From assembly GCF_009496005.1 (NCBI RefSeq), contig NZ_WIBF01000003.1:124001-188000 (forward strand): a DNA stretch of 64,000 nucleotides, written 5' to 3'. Of this stretch, positions 9,004 to 18,623 are shown one piece after another. The notes under the pieces are model-generated. The model was not told the DNA's origin. It saw only the letters and a list, made by a program, of their open reading frames with translations, and did not search any database. The stretch comes from Tritonibacter litoralis. GTDB taxonomy: Bacteria; Pseudomonadota; Alphaproteobacteria; Rhodobacterales; Rhodobacteraceae. The position numbers and the translations under genes are program-made. Every line of letters starts with the position of its first letter. Within the stretch, counting starts at the first letter, position 1.

Positions 9004-10473
9004 TTAATTGGCCTCTTTGACCGGTTCCGCTGGCTCATCGGCTGTGGCCTCAACCACTTCATCGGCCTCGGGCTCTACGGCGTCGGATTTGTCTTCCAAC
9101 GCGCCCACGATCAGCGGCAACATGTAGGCTCCGGTGGCGCTTGCGACCTCGGGCGTGTCCGGCGTCTTCCAGCTGAGCGTGTCAAAACTGCCGCAGTTTT
9201 CGCAGACAGGCGTCCATTCGGGCTGGATGTGGTTGCATGTATCGCACACCCACTGAGGACCGCGCGGCGCGCTGAGCGCACGTGCCAGCCAGCCGCGAAC
9301 CACGCTGTCATCCGCCCCTTCACCCCGTTCAATCGCAGCCATCAGGGTCAAGGCACGGGCATCCGGCGCGCGCTCTGCCAGATCGCCCAACGCACGGCGG
9401 GCAGAGGGGAACTCTTCGGCAACGATCTGCAATTCAGCCATCACCAGACGGGTTTCGTCGTGATCCGGGGCCAGACGCGCCAGTTGGTCAAACCGTTTGA
9501 TACGTGCGGCCGGGGTCTCTTCCGGCTCAATCTCAGCGTATGCATGGGCCAGATCCGGATGCGGCTGTGCTTCCCAGGTCTTTTTCAGAATACGCGTGGC
9601 CTGACGTTTCTTGCCCTGCTCGATATAGGCCCGTGCGGCCAAAGCAGCGGCGGGCACCAGATCCGGAGACAGGCGATTCGCCTCGATCGCCTTTTCCTGT
9701 TGATCCGTGGTCGCACCTTCGTCCAGCAACGTCTTTGCAGACGACAAAGCCAGAACCGCATCGCGACGCTTATACACATCACGCGGCAACGTGCCGGTCT
9801 TGAGCTTGGTAGACAGTGTTTTGCGCGCACCGGCCCAATCCTGGGCCTGCGCTTGCAGTTTCAGGAGCGTATCCTGAACCTCTTCATGTTTGGGACGCAG
9901 CGCCAGCGCTTTTTCCGCCAAGGCCAAAGCCGTGCCCTTGTCGCCTTCGGACAGCTTCTGGTTCATAATGCCGCGCACACCAACAAAACGCGTGCTTTGG
10001 GTCGACAACAGCTTCTTGTAAGCCTCTGCTGCCTTTTTGGTGTCACCGGCCATTTCAGCCGCTTGCGCGGTGATCAGATTGGTCAGCTCTGGCTTCTCCA
10101 GATACCGTTCCGCACGGGCCGCTTTGGCCATGGCCAAACGCCCTTCGCCGGACGCCAGCGCCATCAGACCATCCGCAAGGGCTTGGTATCCTTTGCGCTC
10201 GCGCCCTTTGTCAAAGAAGCGCGACAGCGCCGTTTCGTCACCATTGATAAAACGCAAGGTGGCCACCAGCAAAGAGGCCAGTTTTAGGGTCAGCCACAGC
10301 ACCACCAGCAGCACCGACAAGGCAAGGACTGATTGCAACGCGCCCAAGGTATATTCGGTGCCCGCAACCGTGATCTGCACCCCACCGGAGGTTTCCAGCA
10401 AAAGCCCAGCGCCATAGGCCAGCGCCGCAGCCAGCGCTACAAAGATAAGATATTTCGAAAGAGACCAGAGCAT
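9004..10473 (-). CDS. HemY-like tetratricopeptide membrane protein
   Basis: A 489-residue protein with two N-terminal membrane helices (about residues 8-28 and 43-68) followed by a long TPR-type helical region and a C-terminal tail rich in Glu and Ala. The N-terminal half matches the HemY N-terminal domain (LRFINGDETALSRFFDKGRERKGYQALADGLMALASG). Bacterial HemY of this type is not the Bacillus protoporphyrinogen oxidase. It is a TPR protein of uncertain role found in heme-biosynthesis operons. A CDTCNHIQPEWTPVCENCGSF segment near the C-terminus forms a CxxC...CxxC zinc-ribbon-like element. It is 12 bp downstream of the Mic60 homologue. Confidence 0.88.
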   Translation of the reverse strand: MLWSLSKYLIFVALAAALAYGAGLLLETSGGVQITVAGTEYTLGALQSVLALSVLLVVLWLTLKLASLLVATLRFINGDETALSRFFDKGRERKGYQALADGLMALASGEGRLAMAKAARAERYLEKPELTNLITAQAAEMAGDTKKAAEAYKKLLSTQSTRFVGVRGIMNQKLSEGDKGTALALAEKALALRPKHEEVQDTLLKLQAQAQDWAGARKTLSTKLKTGTLPRDVYKRRDAVLALSSAKTLLDEGATTDQQEKAIEANRLSPDLVPAAALAARAYIEQGKKRQATRILKKTWEAQPHPDLAHAYAEIEPEETPAARIKRFDQLARLAPDHDETRLVMAELQIVAEEFPSARRALGDLAERAPDARALTLMAAIERGEGADDSVVRGWLARALSAPRGPQWVCDTCNHIQPEWTPVCENCGSFDTLSWKTPDTPEVASATGAYMLPLIVGALEDKSDAVEPEADEVVEATADEPAEPVKEAN

Positions 10474-10485
10474 GCGGAAAAGTCC

Positions 10486-11760
<1,275 letters not shown>

Positions 11761-11839
11761 GCCGATCTTCCCTTCGAATCTCAAAATCTAATACTTGAAC
11801 TCCTGCGCGACCCTACTGTGCGCATTCGTCCGTCTCAAG

Positions 11840-12535
11840 CTATGCAAGGCGATCTGCGGCAATGCTAACCAGTTTTGCCATCGCATCTGCATCCGGTGCC
11901 TGAGATACTTGCAGCTCCATATAGTCCAAAGACTTCAACGGTTCCGCAACAGCTTCGCTCATTGCGATAAAAAAGATGTTGGTTGCCGTGTTACATTCAT
12001 AGGCAAATTGCTGCGCAGTGCGCGGGGAAAAAAGCGGCACAATGTGTCGTTTTCCGGTCGCCAGACTGGTTTGCGCAGCCTCCGACAGCGGCAGAAGATG
12101 TTGATCATAAACGGTGATCCCCTGGCACGACAGGCTGTTCTGCGACAAAGCCGCGCTGACATTCATCCGCTTGTGGCGTCCATGAAGATGCAGCACCGGG
12201 CCATCGACAACCTTACACGACAGGGCCGCAACCAGCGCGTCGGCGGTTTGACCCATGTATTGCGCATCCCAACCTTGGGCGCGTGCCGCAGCTGTTGTGC
12301 GCTCACCAACACAATAGGCAGGCATTGGACCCGGTACCTGCCCCGCTTGGGCAACCCCATGGGCAGACGTGAAAATCACCGCACGGTATTTTTGGTAGTC
12401 CACATCAAACGGCACCGGCTGGATCTCCAGCAAAGGCGACACAATGAGAGTAAGCTGAGCGCGCAGCGCCTCGGGCAACGCCTGCCAAAACCGCTGGGAT
12501 GCGGCGGCGGGTCGGGTCATCAACAGGCAAACCAC
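11840..12535 (-). CDS. hemD: Uroporphyrinogen-III synthase (HemD)
   Basis: The frame is open from 12715, but that extension overlaps the divergent tsaD. AGGAGGG precedes GTG 12535 at 5-6 nt (232 residues), and the family N-terminus [17 protein letters not shown] follows. Further family features are [12 protein letters not shown], the substrate-site pattern [23 protein letters not shown], and the C-terminal VSIAADRLA. Overall similarity is low, as usual for HemD. It closes hydroxymethylbilane into uroporphyrinogen III in the heme and cobalamin pathway. It is followed by the Mic60 and HemY genes. Confidence 0.85.
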   Translation of the reverse strand: MVCLLMTRPAAASQRFWQALPEALRAQLTLIVSPLLEIQPVPFDVDYQKYRAVIFTSAHGVAQAGQVPGPMPAYCVGERTTAAARAQGWDAQYMGQTADALVAALSCKVVDGPVLHLHGRHKRMNVSAALSQNSLSCQGITVYDQHLLPLSEAAQTSLATGKRHIVPLFSPRTAQQFAYECNTATNIFFIAMSEAVAEPLKSLDYMELQVSQAPDADAMAKLVSIAADRLA

Positions 12536-12608
12536 GCGCCCCTCCTGGGATTGTTCCAACGCGCCTAAGGTGGTAGCCCCCGGCGCGGATGGATGCAATG
12601 GTAACGCT

Positions 12609-13706
12609 ATGACAGAGACTTTAACCGTATTGGGGATCGAAAGCAGCTGCGACGACACGGCGGCAGCTGTTTTACGTGAAACAGTTGAAGGCGGGACCGA
12701 GATCTTGTCCTCCATCGTCTTTGGTCAAACCGAATTGCACAGCGCTTTTGGTGGCGTGGTGCCAGAAATTGCAGCGCGCGCCCATGCGGAAAAGCTGGAT
12801 CTGAGCGTGGCACAGGCCATGCGCGCCGCGAATGTGGATTTTACGGATCTGGATATGGTCGCAGTCACCGCAGGTCCCGGCCTGATTGGCGGTGTAATTT
12901 CGGGTGTCATGTGTGCCAAAGGAATCGCAGCCGCCACCGGGCTGCCGCTGGTGGGTGTGAACCATCTGGCGGGCCATGCGCTGACGCCACGGCTGACGGA
13001 TCAAATCCCATATCCTTATCTGATGCTGCTGGTCTCAGGCGGGCATTGCCAGTTTCTGATCGCACGTGGCCCCGAGGACTTCACCCGCCTGGGTGGCACC
13101 ATTGACGACGCCCCAGGGGAAGCCTTTGACAAAACCGCGCGACTGCTGGGTTTGCCGCAACCGGGCGGTCCTTCAGTACAGGGCGAAGCGTTAAACGGTG
13201 ACCCCAAACGGTTCCGCTTTCCCCGGCCTCTGTTGGATCGAAAGGACTGCAACATGTCCTTTTCCGGGTTAAAAACCGCTCTGATGCGGATGCGTGACCA
13301 GATTGTCGCGGAAAAAGGCGGCCTGTCCCGGCAGGACCGCGCAGATCTGTGCGCAGGGTTTCAGGCAGCCGTGGTGGATGTGCTGGTTGCCAAAACCAAA
13401 CGCGCGCTTGAAATTTACAAAGCAGAAGCCCCAGAGGTCGCAACCATTGCGGTTGCTGGTGGTGTCGCAGCAAACACAGCCATTCGCGCCGGGTTGGAAC
13501 AGCTGTGCGCTGAATTTGACACGCAATTTGTGGCACCACCCCTCAAGCTCTGTACCGATAACGCAGCGATGATCGCCTATGCTGGGCTGGAGCGGTTTAA
13601 ATCCGGCGCACGGGATGGAATGGACCTGTCGGCCCGACCCCGCTGGCCCCTAGACCAAAGCAGCCCGGCCCTGATCGGCAGCGGCAAAAAGGGAGCCAAA
13701 GCGTGA
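12609..13706 (+). CDS. tsaD: tRNA t6A threonylcarbamoyltransferase subunit TsaD
   Basis: ATG 12609 starts the family N-terminus ([17 protein letters not shown]), although the frame is open from 12570. The product has 365 residues. Diagnostic motifs are [12 protein letters not shown], the metal-binding HLAGHAL, and the ASKHA nucleotide-binding pieces VSGGHCQFL and [15 protein letters not shown]. With TsaB, TsaE and TsaC it installs N6-threonylcarbamoyl on A37 of ANN-decoding tRNAs. TsaE is elsewhere in this window. A parS-like palindrome is embedded near codon 20. Its stop overlaps the gpsA start (GTGA). Confidence 0.97.
   Translation: MTETLTVLGIESSCDDTAAAVLRETVEGGTEILSSIVFGQTELHSAFGGVVPEIAARAHAEKLDLSVAQAMRAANVDFTDLDMVAVTAGPGLIGGVISGVMCAKGIAAATGLPLVGVNHLAGHALTPRLTDQIPYPYLMLLVSGGHCQFLIARGPEDFTRLGGTIDDAPGEAFDKTARLLGLPQPGGPSVQGEALNGDPKRFRFPRPLLDRKDCNMSFSGLKTALMRMRDQIVAEKGGLSRQDRADLCAGFQAAVVDVLVAKTKRALEIYKAEAPEVATIAVAGGVAANTAIRAGLEQLCAEFDTQFVAPPLKLCTDNAAMIAYAGLERFKSGARDGMDLSARPRWPLDQSSPALIGSGKKGAKA
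12668..12683. other. parS-like site in tsaD (one mismatch)
   Basis: TGTTTTACGTGAAACA differs from the canonical parS palindrome TGTTTCACGTGAAACA by one base. It encodes V-L-R-E-T of TsaD in the same frame in which a perfect parS encodes V-S-R-E-T in rsmG. It lies about 32 kb from the putative origin, on the side opposite parAB. Confidence 0.6.
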
Positions 13707-14665
13707 GTGTTTCCGTATTGGGTGCCGGAGCCTTTGGCACCGCGTTGGCGATTAGCCTTGGACGCAGCCAACCTGTCACCCTGTGGGCCCGTGACCCGGA
13801 TCAAGCCGCCGAAATCGCGACACAACGCATCAATACCCGCCGCCTGCCCGAGGCACCTCTGCCCGAAGCCGTGACGGTGACCTCTGATTTCAATGCCGCC
13901 TGTGCCAGCAAAACTCTCCTTCTGGCCGTGCCCATGCAAAGACTGCGCGCGTTTCTGCAACAAGATCCGCTGGCGTTTCGCGGGAAAAATCTGGTCGCCT
14001 GCTGCAAAGGCGTAGAGCTTTCAACCGGCCTTGGCCCCGTTGGTGTGATTGCCGAGGTTGTGCCAGATGCACAGGCCGCGCTGTTGACCGGGCCCAGCTT
14101 TGCTGCCGATATTGCCCGCGGCCTGCCCACGGCCCTCACACTGGCCTGCGCGGACGCGGTCACAGGGCTGCTTTTGCAACAGGAGCTGACCACCGCAAAC
14201 CTAAGGCTATATCGCACGACGGACACAATAGGGGCCGAGGTGGGCGGCGCGCTGAAAAATGTTTTTGCCATAGCCTGCGGCGCGGTTATTGGAGCCGAGC
14301 TGGGTGACAGCGCACGCGCCGCCCTTATGACCCGTGGGTTTGCCGAGATGCAGCGCATGGCCCAGACCATGGGCGCACGGGCTGAGACATTGGCGGGGCT
14401 TTCCGGTTTTGGTGACCTGGCCCTGACCTGCAGCTCGCCGCTATCGCGCAACTTCAGTCTGGGCCTGGCTTTGGGACGCGGAGAATCGTTTGATCCCAGC
14501 ATCACGGTTGAGGGCGCAGCAACAGCGCGCGCCGTGATGGAAAAGACAAAATCACTTGGTATTGATATGCCAATCACCCAGACTGTGGTCGCTTTGATCG
14601 ATCAAAGCTTGACGATTGCGGATGCGGCGGCGCAATTACTTACAAGACCATTAAAAGAGGAATAA
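13703..14665 (+). CDS. gpsA: Glycerol-3-phosphate dehydrogenase [NAD(P)+]
   Basis: A 320-residue protein with a GTG start overlapping the tsaD stop by 4 bp. The N-terminal Rossmann motif is [14 protein letters not shown] (GxGxxG). The catalytic domain has [16 protein letters not shown], the Lys-containing [13 protein letters not shown], and the [20 protein letters not shown] signature. It reduces dihydroxyacetone phosphate to sn-glycerol 3-phosphate for phospholipid synthesis. It is coupled to tsaD and is followed at once by the YciI-like gene. Confidence 0.97.
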   Translation: MSVSVLGAGAFGTALAISLGRSQPVTLWARDPDQAAEIATQRINTRRLPEAPLPEAVTVTSDFNAACASKTLLLAVPMQRLRAFLQQDPLAFRGKNLVACCKGVELSTGLGPVGVIAEVVPDAQAALLTGPSFAADIARGLPTALTLACADAVTGLLLQQELTTANLRLYRTTDTIGAEVGGALKNVFAIACGAVIGAELGDSARAALMTRGFAEMQRMAQTMGARAETLAGLSGFGDLALTCSSPLSRNFSLGLALGRGESFDPSITVEGAATARAVMEKTKSLGIDMPITQTVVALIDQSLTIADAAAQLLTRPLKEE

Positions 14666-14666
14666 A

Positions 14667-14939
14667 ATGCTCGTAGCATTGATCGCCCGCGATAAGCCCG
14701 AGAACCTGCAAGTGCGCCTGGACAACCGGGATGCGCATCTCGCCTATATCAAAGAGACCGGCGTTGTTGCCCAAGCTGGGCCGTTGATGGATCAAGACGG
14801 CAAAATGGTCGGCTCGCTGATCATCCTCGACGTCGAGGACATGGCAGCCGCCCAAGCTTGGGCCGACAGCGACCCCTATGCCAAGGCAGATCTGTTTGAG
14901 ACGGTGGACCTGATCACCTGGAAGAAAGTCATCGGTTGA
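14667..14939 (+). CDS. YciI family protein
   Basis: A 90-residue protein with an AAGAGG Shine-Dalgarno just upstream. The ferredoxin-like YciI fold is recognisable: LVALIARDKPENLQVRLDNRDAHLAYIKE, then GSLIILDVEDMAAAQAWADSDPYAKADLFE. The conserved His and Asp pair (R-x-x-HLAY and SDPY) is present. YciI proteins are small dimers of largely unknown function. The gene sits one base after gpsA, and its stop overlaps the EVE gene (TGATG), so it belongs to the tsaD operon. Confidence 0.88.
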   Translation: MLVALIARDKPENLQVRLDNRDAHLAYIKETGVVAQAGPLMDQDGKMVGSLIILDVEDMAAAQAWADSDPYAKADLFETVDLITWKKVIG

Positions 14940-15364
14940 TGCGGTACTGGCTGTTCAAATCGGAACCTTCCACCTGGAGCTGGGACAATCAGCGCGCCAA
15001 AGGTGAGATTGGTGAAGAATGGGACGGCGTCCGCAACTACCAAGCCCGCAATTTTATGCGGGAGATGAAATTGGGCGATCTCGGGTTTTTCTATCATTCA
15101 CAAAAAGAAAAATCCGTGGTCGGCATCGTCGAGGTTTGCGCAGAATGCCACCCCGACAGCAAAGCGAATGATCCCCGGTGGGAATGCGTCGACATCAAAG
15201 CGGTGCGCAGCTTCACCAAGCCGGTCTCCCTTGATGACATCAAACAGCGCGAAGCTCTGGCCGAGATGATATTGGTCAAGAACTCGCGCCTGTCCGTGCA
15301 GCCTGTCACCGAACAGGAATGGCGCGAGATCTGCGCCATGGGAGAGACCAGCGCACACAAGTGA
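14939..15364 (+). CDS. EVE domain protein
   Basis: 141 residues from the ATG that overlaps the YciI stop. The EVE/PUA-like signature is clear: YWLFKSEPSTWSWDNQRAKG, EEWDGVRNYQARNFMREMKLGDLGFFYHS, and VVGIVEVCAE. EVE domains bind modified nucleobases in DNA or RNA through a small aromatic cage. The natural ligand of stand-alone bacterial EVE proteins is unsettled. Operon linkage to tsaD, a tRNA-modification gene, is suggestive but not proof of a tRNA-related role. Confidence 0.92.
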   Translation: MRYWLFKSEPSTWSWDNQRAKGEIGEEWDGVRNYQARNFMREMKLGDLGFFYHSQKEKSVVGIVEVCAECHPDSKANDPRWECVDIKAVRSFTKPVSLDDIKQREALAEMILVKNSRLSVQPVTEQEWREICAMGETSAHK

Positions 15365-15399
15365 TAGACCTGTTTTATTGTGACCAGGAGTCGTGTGAG

Positions 15400-15795
15400 A
15401 TGGAATTTTTAAATGTTGTTGTCGCCGCAGCTGTTGGATTTGGGCTTGGGGCTGCGTGGTATGGGTTGCTTGCAGGTCCGTGGGTCAAAGCCTCGGGTGT
15501 TGAAGTGGACGCCGATGGCAAACCCAAAGGCGGCATGTCGCCCATGATCTTTGCCCTCAGCTTTGTCATTCAGCTGATTGTGGCCGGCATGATGCGCCAT
15601 ATCTTTGCACTGTCCGGAATTGATACCATCGGTGCCGGTCTGATTGCTGGATTGGGTATTGGGCTGTTCTTCATCACGCCCTGGATTGCACTGAACAATA
15701 TGTATGCGATGCGCCCCAAGCTGCTGACTGTGATCGACGGCGGCTATGCCACCGTGTCCTGTGCCGCGGTTGGTTTGGTGCTAGCGCTGTTTTAA
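15400..15795 (+). CDS. DUF1761 family membrane protein
   Basis: 131 residues from ATG 15400, which has CAGGAG nine bases upstream. Upstream codons of the open frame overlap the EVE gene and are not needed. There are four predicted membrane helices: FLNVVVAAAVGFGLGAAWYGLL, MIFALSFVIQLIVAGMMRHIFAL, a Gly-rich third helix, and a last helix in the tail YATVSCAAVGLVLALF. The pattern GAAWYGLLAGPWVK near the start and LNNMYAMRP before the last helix are typical of DUF1761. The function is unknown. Confidence 0.85.
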   Translation: MEFLNVVVAAAVGFGLGAAWYGLLAGPWVKASGVEVDADGKPKGGMSPMIFALSFVIQLIVAGMMRHIFALSGIDTIGAGLIAGLGIGLFFITPWIALNNMYAMRPKLLTVIDGGYATVSCAAVGLVLALF

Positions 15796-15871
15796 GGCTG
15801 CGGTTGGTTTACACGGCGCAAAATTGCAACGGCGCTGCAAACGCGACATGTTCAAAATCAACACGTCCGAA

Positions 15872-15913
15872 AATAAAAAAGGGAAGGTTCCGGGACGAAC
15901 AGAACCTTCCCTT
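15872..15913 (-). terminator. Rho-independent terminator after DUF2853 / candidate sRNA
   Basis: On the minus strand GGGAAGGTTC pairs with GAACCTTCCC around an 11-nt loop and is followed directly by TTTTTTATTTT. The T-run exists only on the minus strand, so it ends leftward transcription. Confidence 0.88.
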
Positions 15914-16102
15914 CCACCCCGCGTGCTCCGTATCCACCACACGCGTATGAGAAACTTTGGTCTGCCATCCTGGCTGCTCTTAGAAGCTATACCGGGGCAC
16001 TTTGATTCCGCAAAGCAATTGCCCGGATAATAAGTTTCAAATTCAGCCGATTGGACATCAGCCGCCGACCCGTAGAAAGATCCGCGGCTGAATTCTTTGG
16101 AG
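15875..16102 (-). ncRNA. Structured intergenic RNA candidate (sRNA or long 3' UTR of the DUF2853 gene)
   Basis: The 307-bp gap 15796-16102 has no convincing gene. On the minus strand it holds a series of inverted repeats. AATTCAGCCG (16085-16094) pairs with CGGCTGAATT (16040-16049). CCGGGCA and TGCCCCGG flank an inner GCTTTG/CAAAG hairpin near 15990-16026. CGCGTG pairs with CACGCG near 15920-15945. The series ends in a strong U-tailed terminator. A single -10-like TATTAT lies near 16030. I could not match it to 6S, SRP, RNase P or tmRNA by eye, so it could be a new sRNA or processed 3' UTR. The first 80 bp, 15796-15874, show nothing. Confidence 0.4.
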
Positions 16103-16444
16103 TTACGCGTAAACCGCTTCTTTGCCGAAGTGCTTGGTCAGCATATAGTAGACAACCGCGCGGTATTTGTTGCGCTCTGATTTGCCATAGGTTTCCACGA
16201 CGGAATTGATGGCTTCCATCAGTTCCGGGCCATCAGAAAGCCCCAGCTTCTTGATCAGAAAATTGGTCTTTACCGTCTCCAGCTCGCTCTCTTGGCTGGA
16301 TGCAACCGTTGATGCGTCTGCGTTGTAAATTGCGGGACCACAACCAATCGTGACCTTAGTCAGCAGGTCCATATCCGGATCCATACCGCATTTATTTTTC
16401 AGATCATCCGCATATTGCGCAATCAAATCGTCTCTTTTTCCCAT
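16103..16444 (-). CDS. DUF2853 family protein
   Basis: ATG 16444 has GGGAG eight bases upstream and starts a 113-residue helical protein (MGKRDDLIAQYADDLKNKCG). The open frame upstream to 16603 has no family similarity and crosses the ahcY terminator. The conserved middle VKTNFLIKKLGLSDGPEL and the C-terminus NKYRAVVYYMLTKHFGKEAVYA identify DUF2853, a small cytosolic family of unknown function common in alphaproteobacteria. It is separated from ahcY by a terminator, so it should have its own promoter in 16445-16579. Confidence 0.88.
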   Translation of the reverse strand: MGKRDDLIAQYADDLKNKCGMDPDMDLLTKVTIGCGPAIYNADASTVASSQESELETVKTNFLIKKLGLSDGPELMEAINSVVETYGKSERNKYRAVVYYMLTKHFGKEAVYA

Positions 16445-16579
16445 AGTTAACTCCCAACCCGGAAACCGTTTTGCCTTGTGGCAATAGGCCGACAGTAGGC
16501 GCAATTCAGCGTTCCACAAAGGAAAAGTTTTTCGGCGTTTTCCCCGAAAATTGACTGCACCGGATTTAGTGGATCCCAA

Positions 16580-16617
16580 CAATAAAAACGCCGCCCGTTG
16601 CAAAACAACGGACGGCG
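16580..16617 (-). terminator. Rho-independent terminator of ahcY
   Basis: On the minus strand GCGCCGTCCGTTG pairs with CAACGGGCGGCGT (one G-T) and is followed by TTTTATT. It lies about 20 bp after the ahcY stop. Confidence 0.9.
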
Positions 16618-16637
16618 CAATGTTGGATTTATCCAGC

Positions 16638-18023
16638 TTAGTAGCGGTAATGCTCGGGCTTGAACGGACCTTCAGGTGTCACGCCGATATAAGAGGCTTG
16701 CTCTGAGGTCAGTTTTGTCAGCTTGGCGCCAACGCGCCCCAGGTGCAGAGCGGCAACTTTTTCATCCAGGTGCTTGGGCAGGATGTAGACTTCGTTCTCG
16801 TACTGATCACCACGGGTGAACAGTTCGATCTGCGCCAGAACCTGGTTGGTGAACGATGCAGACATCACAAACGACGGGTGGCCTGTTGCGTTGCCAAGGT
16901 TCAACAGACGGCCCTCGGACAGCAGGATCATCCGATTGCCGGACGGCATCTCGATCATGTCCACCTGTTCTTTGATGTTGGTCCATTTGTGGTTCTTCAG
17001 AGCCGCAACCTGGATTTCATTGTCAAAGTGGCCGATGTTGCCAACAATCGCCATATCCTTCATCTCGCGCATATGCTCGATGCGGATGATGTCTTTGTTG
17101 CCGGTGGTGGTGATAAAGATGTCGGCGTCCAGCGCTTCTTCCAGCAAAACAACCTCAAACCCGTCCATAGCAGCCTGCAGCGCACAGATCGGGTCAGCCT
17201 CGGTAACCTTGACGCGCGCGCCGGCGCCTTGCAGGGAGGCCGCAGAGCCTTTGCCTACATCGCCGTAACCACAGACCACAGCAACCTTGCCGGCCATCAT
17301 GGTGTCGGTTGCGCGACGGATGCCATCGACCAGCGATTCCTTACAGCCGTATTTGTTGTCAAACTTCGACTTGGTGACCGAGTCGTTGACGTTGATCGCC
17401 GGGAACGGCAGCTGGCCGTTTTTCTGCAGTTCATACAGACGGTGCACGCCAGTGGTGGTTTCCTCGGACACACCCATGATCGCATCGCGGGTCTTGGTGA
17501 ACCAACCCGGCGAGGCTTCCATGCGCTTTTTGATCTGCGCCTTGATCACCGCTTCTTCTTCGGATTGCGGCACTGGAATGATGTCTTCACCCGCTTCGGC
17601 CCGCGCGCCCAGCAGCACATAAAGCGTCGCGTCACCACCATCATCCAGGATCATGTTCGGGCCTTCGTCGAACAGGAAGGATTTGTCGAGGTAATCCCAA
17701 TGCTCTTCCAACGACTGGCCTTTGATCGCAAAGACCGGGATGTCACCAGCGGCGATTGCGGCCGCTGCGTGGTCTTGGGTCGAAAAGACGTTGCAGGACG
17801 CCCAGCGCACATCTGCGCCAAGAGCCACCAGTGTTTCGATCAACACAGCGGTTTGGATGGTCATATGCAGCGAGCCGACAATGCGGGCGCCTTTCAGCGG
17901 TTTGCTGTCGCCATATTCCTCGCGCAGGGCCATCAGGCCCGGCATTTCGGTCTCCGCAATATTAAGTTCCTTGCGGCCAAATTCAGCCAGCGCGATGTCC
18001 TTGACGATATAGTCCCCGGCCAT
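16638..18023 (-). CDS. ahcY: Adenosylhomocysteinase (S-adenosylhomocysteine hydrolase)
   Basis: I choose ATG 18023 (461 residues) because GGAG lies six bases upstream and the family start [19 protein letters not shown] follows. The frame is open to 18068 but runs into the leader structure. Motifs are [28 protein letters not shown], the NAD-binding [17 protein letters not shown], and the C-terminal FKPEHYRY that closes the neighbouring active site. A long insert (about residues 150-190), typical of proteobacterial and plant enzymes, is present. It hydrolyses S-adenosylhomocysteine to adenosine and homocysteine, which keeps methyltransferases uninhibited. The leader carries a pseudoknot-like element over the ribosome-binding site. 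Confidence 0.98.
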   Translation of the reverse strand: MAGDYIVKDIALAEFGRKELNIAETEMPGLMALREEYGDSKPLKGARIVGSLHMTIQTAVLIETLVALGADVRWASCNVFSTQDHAAAAIAAGDIPVFAIKGQSLEEHWDYLDKSFLFDEGPNMILDDGGDATLYVLLGARAEAGEDIIPVPQSEEEAVIKAQIKKRMEASPGWFTKTRDAIMGVSEETTTGVHRLYELQKNGQLPFPAINVNDSVTKSKFDNKYGCKESLVDGIRRATDTMMAGKVAVVCGYGDVGKGSAASLQGAGARVKVTEADPICALQAAMDGFEVVLLEEALDADIFITTTGNKDIIRIEHMREMKDMAIVGNIGHFDNEIQVAALKNHKWTNIKEQVDMIEMPSGNRMILLSEGRLLNLGNATGHPSFVMSASFTNQVLAQIELFTRGDQYENEVYILPKHLDEKVAALHLGRVGAKLTKLTSEQASYIGVTPEGPFKPEHYRY

Positions 18024-18076
18024 TGTTAGCTCCATTCTGGTTTCGGGTTTCTCAGGAGGCCCTAACACCCGAATGG
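18024..18076 (-). promoter_or_regulatory. Candidate SAM/SAH-type pseudoknot riboswitch in the ahcY leader
   Basis: In the RNA sense the leader reads TTCGGGT (18073-18067), a loop containing GTTAGGGCCTCCTGAG (18066-18051), ACCCGAA (18048-18042), then GGAGCTAACA up to the ATG. TTCGGGT and ACCCGAA form a 7-bp stem. The loop can pair downstream in two registers: GTTAG...CTCC with GGAGCTAAC (9 bp, 3-nt bulge), or GCCTCC with GGAGC. Either would bury the Shine-Dalgarno. The loop GGCCTCCTGA and the 3' ATGGAGC closely resemble the Rhodobacterales SAM/SAH riboswitch as I remember it (GGCUUCCUG with GGAGCA). An alternative helix, CCATTC/GAATGG, competes with the stem. Ligand binding is inferred. Confidence 0.6.
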
Positions 18077-18119
18077 TTTACAAGCAACGAACATGGTGGC
18101 GCAGAAGGCTAGTTCGCGC

Positions 18120-18434
18120 CTAACTGGGGGCTCCAAGCGGCATTTTTGCAGGCAGCTCTTCAAAGTAGTCCGTACCTGCCGCAAGCACACAGCTTACGCC
18201 GTTCGGATAGGTCACAAGAAGAGTGAAGGTCCCGGTCGCCTTGGAGGTCCAGACCTCCAACAATGTGCTCCCTTGCTGGTCACTGCGTAATCCCCCTGCC
18301 GTTAAGTTTTCTTGGTATTTGTCAGACAACCGCTCGACCACCGTCGAACGATCTGCACAATTGGCGGCAAACGCAGGCGGGGCCGTTGCAGCCATTCCAA
18401 ATACCATACACAGGCTCAACAATCGCTTGAACAT
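18120..18434 (-). CDS. Small exported protein of unknown function
   Basis: A 104-residue protein with a clear signal peptide (FKRLLSLCMVFGMAATAPPAFA, cleavage expected after AFA-A near residue 23). The mature part is about 80 residues with two cysteines (NCADRS and GVSCVLAAG) that could form a periplasmic disulfide. I do not recognise a named family. A Shine-Dalgarno-like AAAGGAG lies upstream (18440s). It lies 44 bp upstream of the ahcY leader element on the same strand, so ahcY may be partly transcribed from its promoter. Confidence 0.75.
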   Translation of the reverse strand: MFKRLLSLCMVFGMAATAPPAFAANCADRSTVVERLSDKYQENLTAGGLRSDQQGSTLLEVWTSKATGTFTLLVTYPNGVSCVLAAGTDYFEELPAKMPLGAPS

Positions 18435-18623
18435 AACAAGCTCCTTTCGCTAGAGGTCAGTCTCTAGAGACGGGGCCACGTGAGAGGTTATCTGCCCCCT
18501 CTCCATGTATGTATTATGTGTATTTATGATGCATTTTTCAATCACGGCGGCTTCAAAGTCTCGTTTGACGTTGTGTTAAAATGCACTAGGAAAGACATTA
18601 AAAAGTTCAGGAAGGCGCAGAAA

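Noticed and set aside
8962-10287. 441-codon open frame on the plus strand
   Set aside because: It is the antisense shadow of the HemY-like gene; the translation is Arg-, Gln- and His-rich with no domain, and the minus-strand protein is clearly real.
14593-14606. TTTGATCGATCAAA as an FNR-type box
   Set aside because: It lies inside gpsA, the half-site spacing is 2 instead of 4, and the palindrome is easily explained by codon content.
16743-18029. 428-codon open frame on the plus strand
   Set aside because: Antisense shadow of ahcY; composition is that of a mirror frame of a GC-rich gene.
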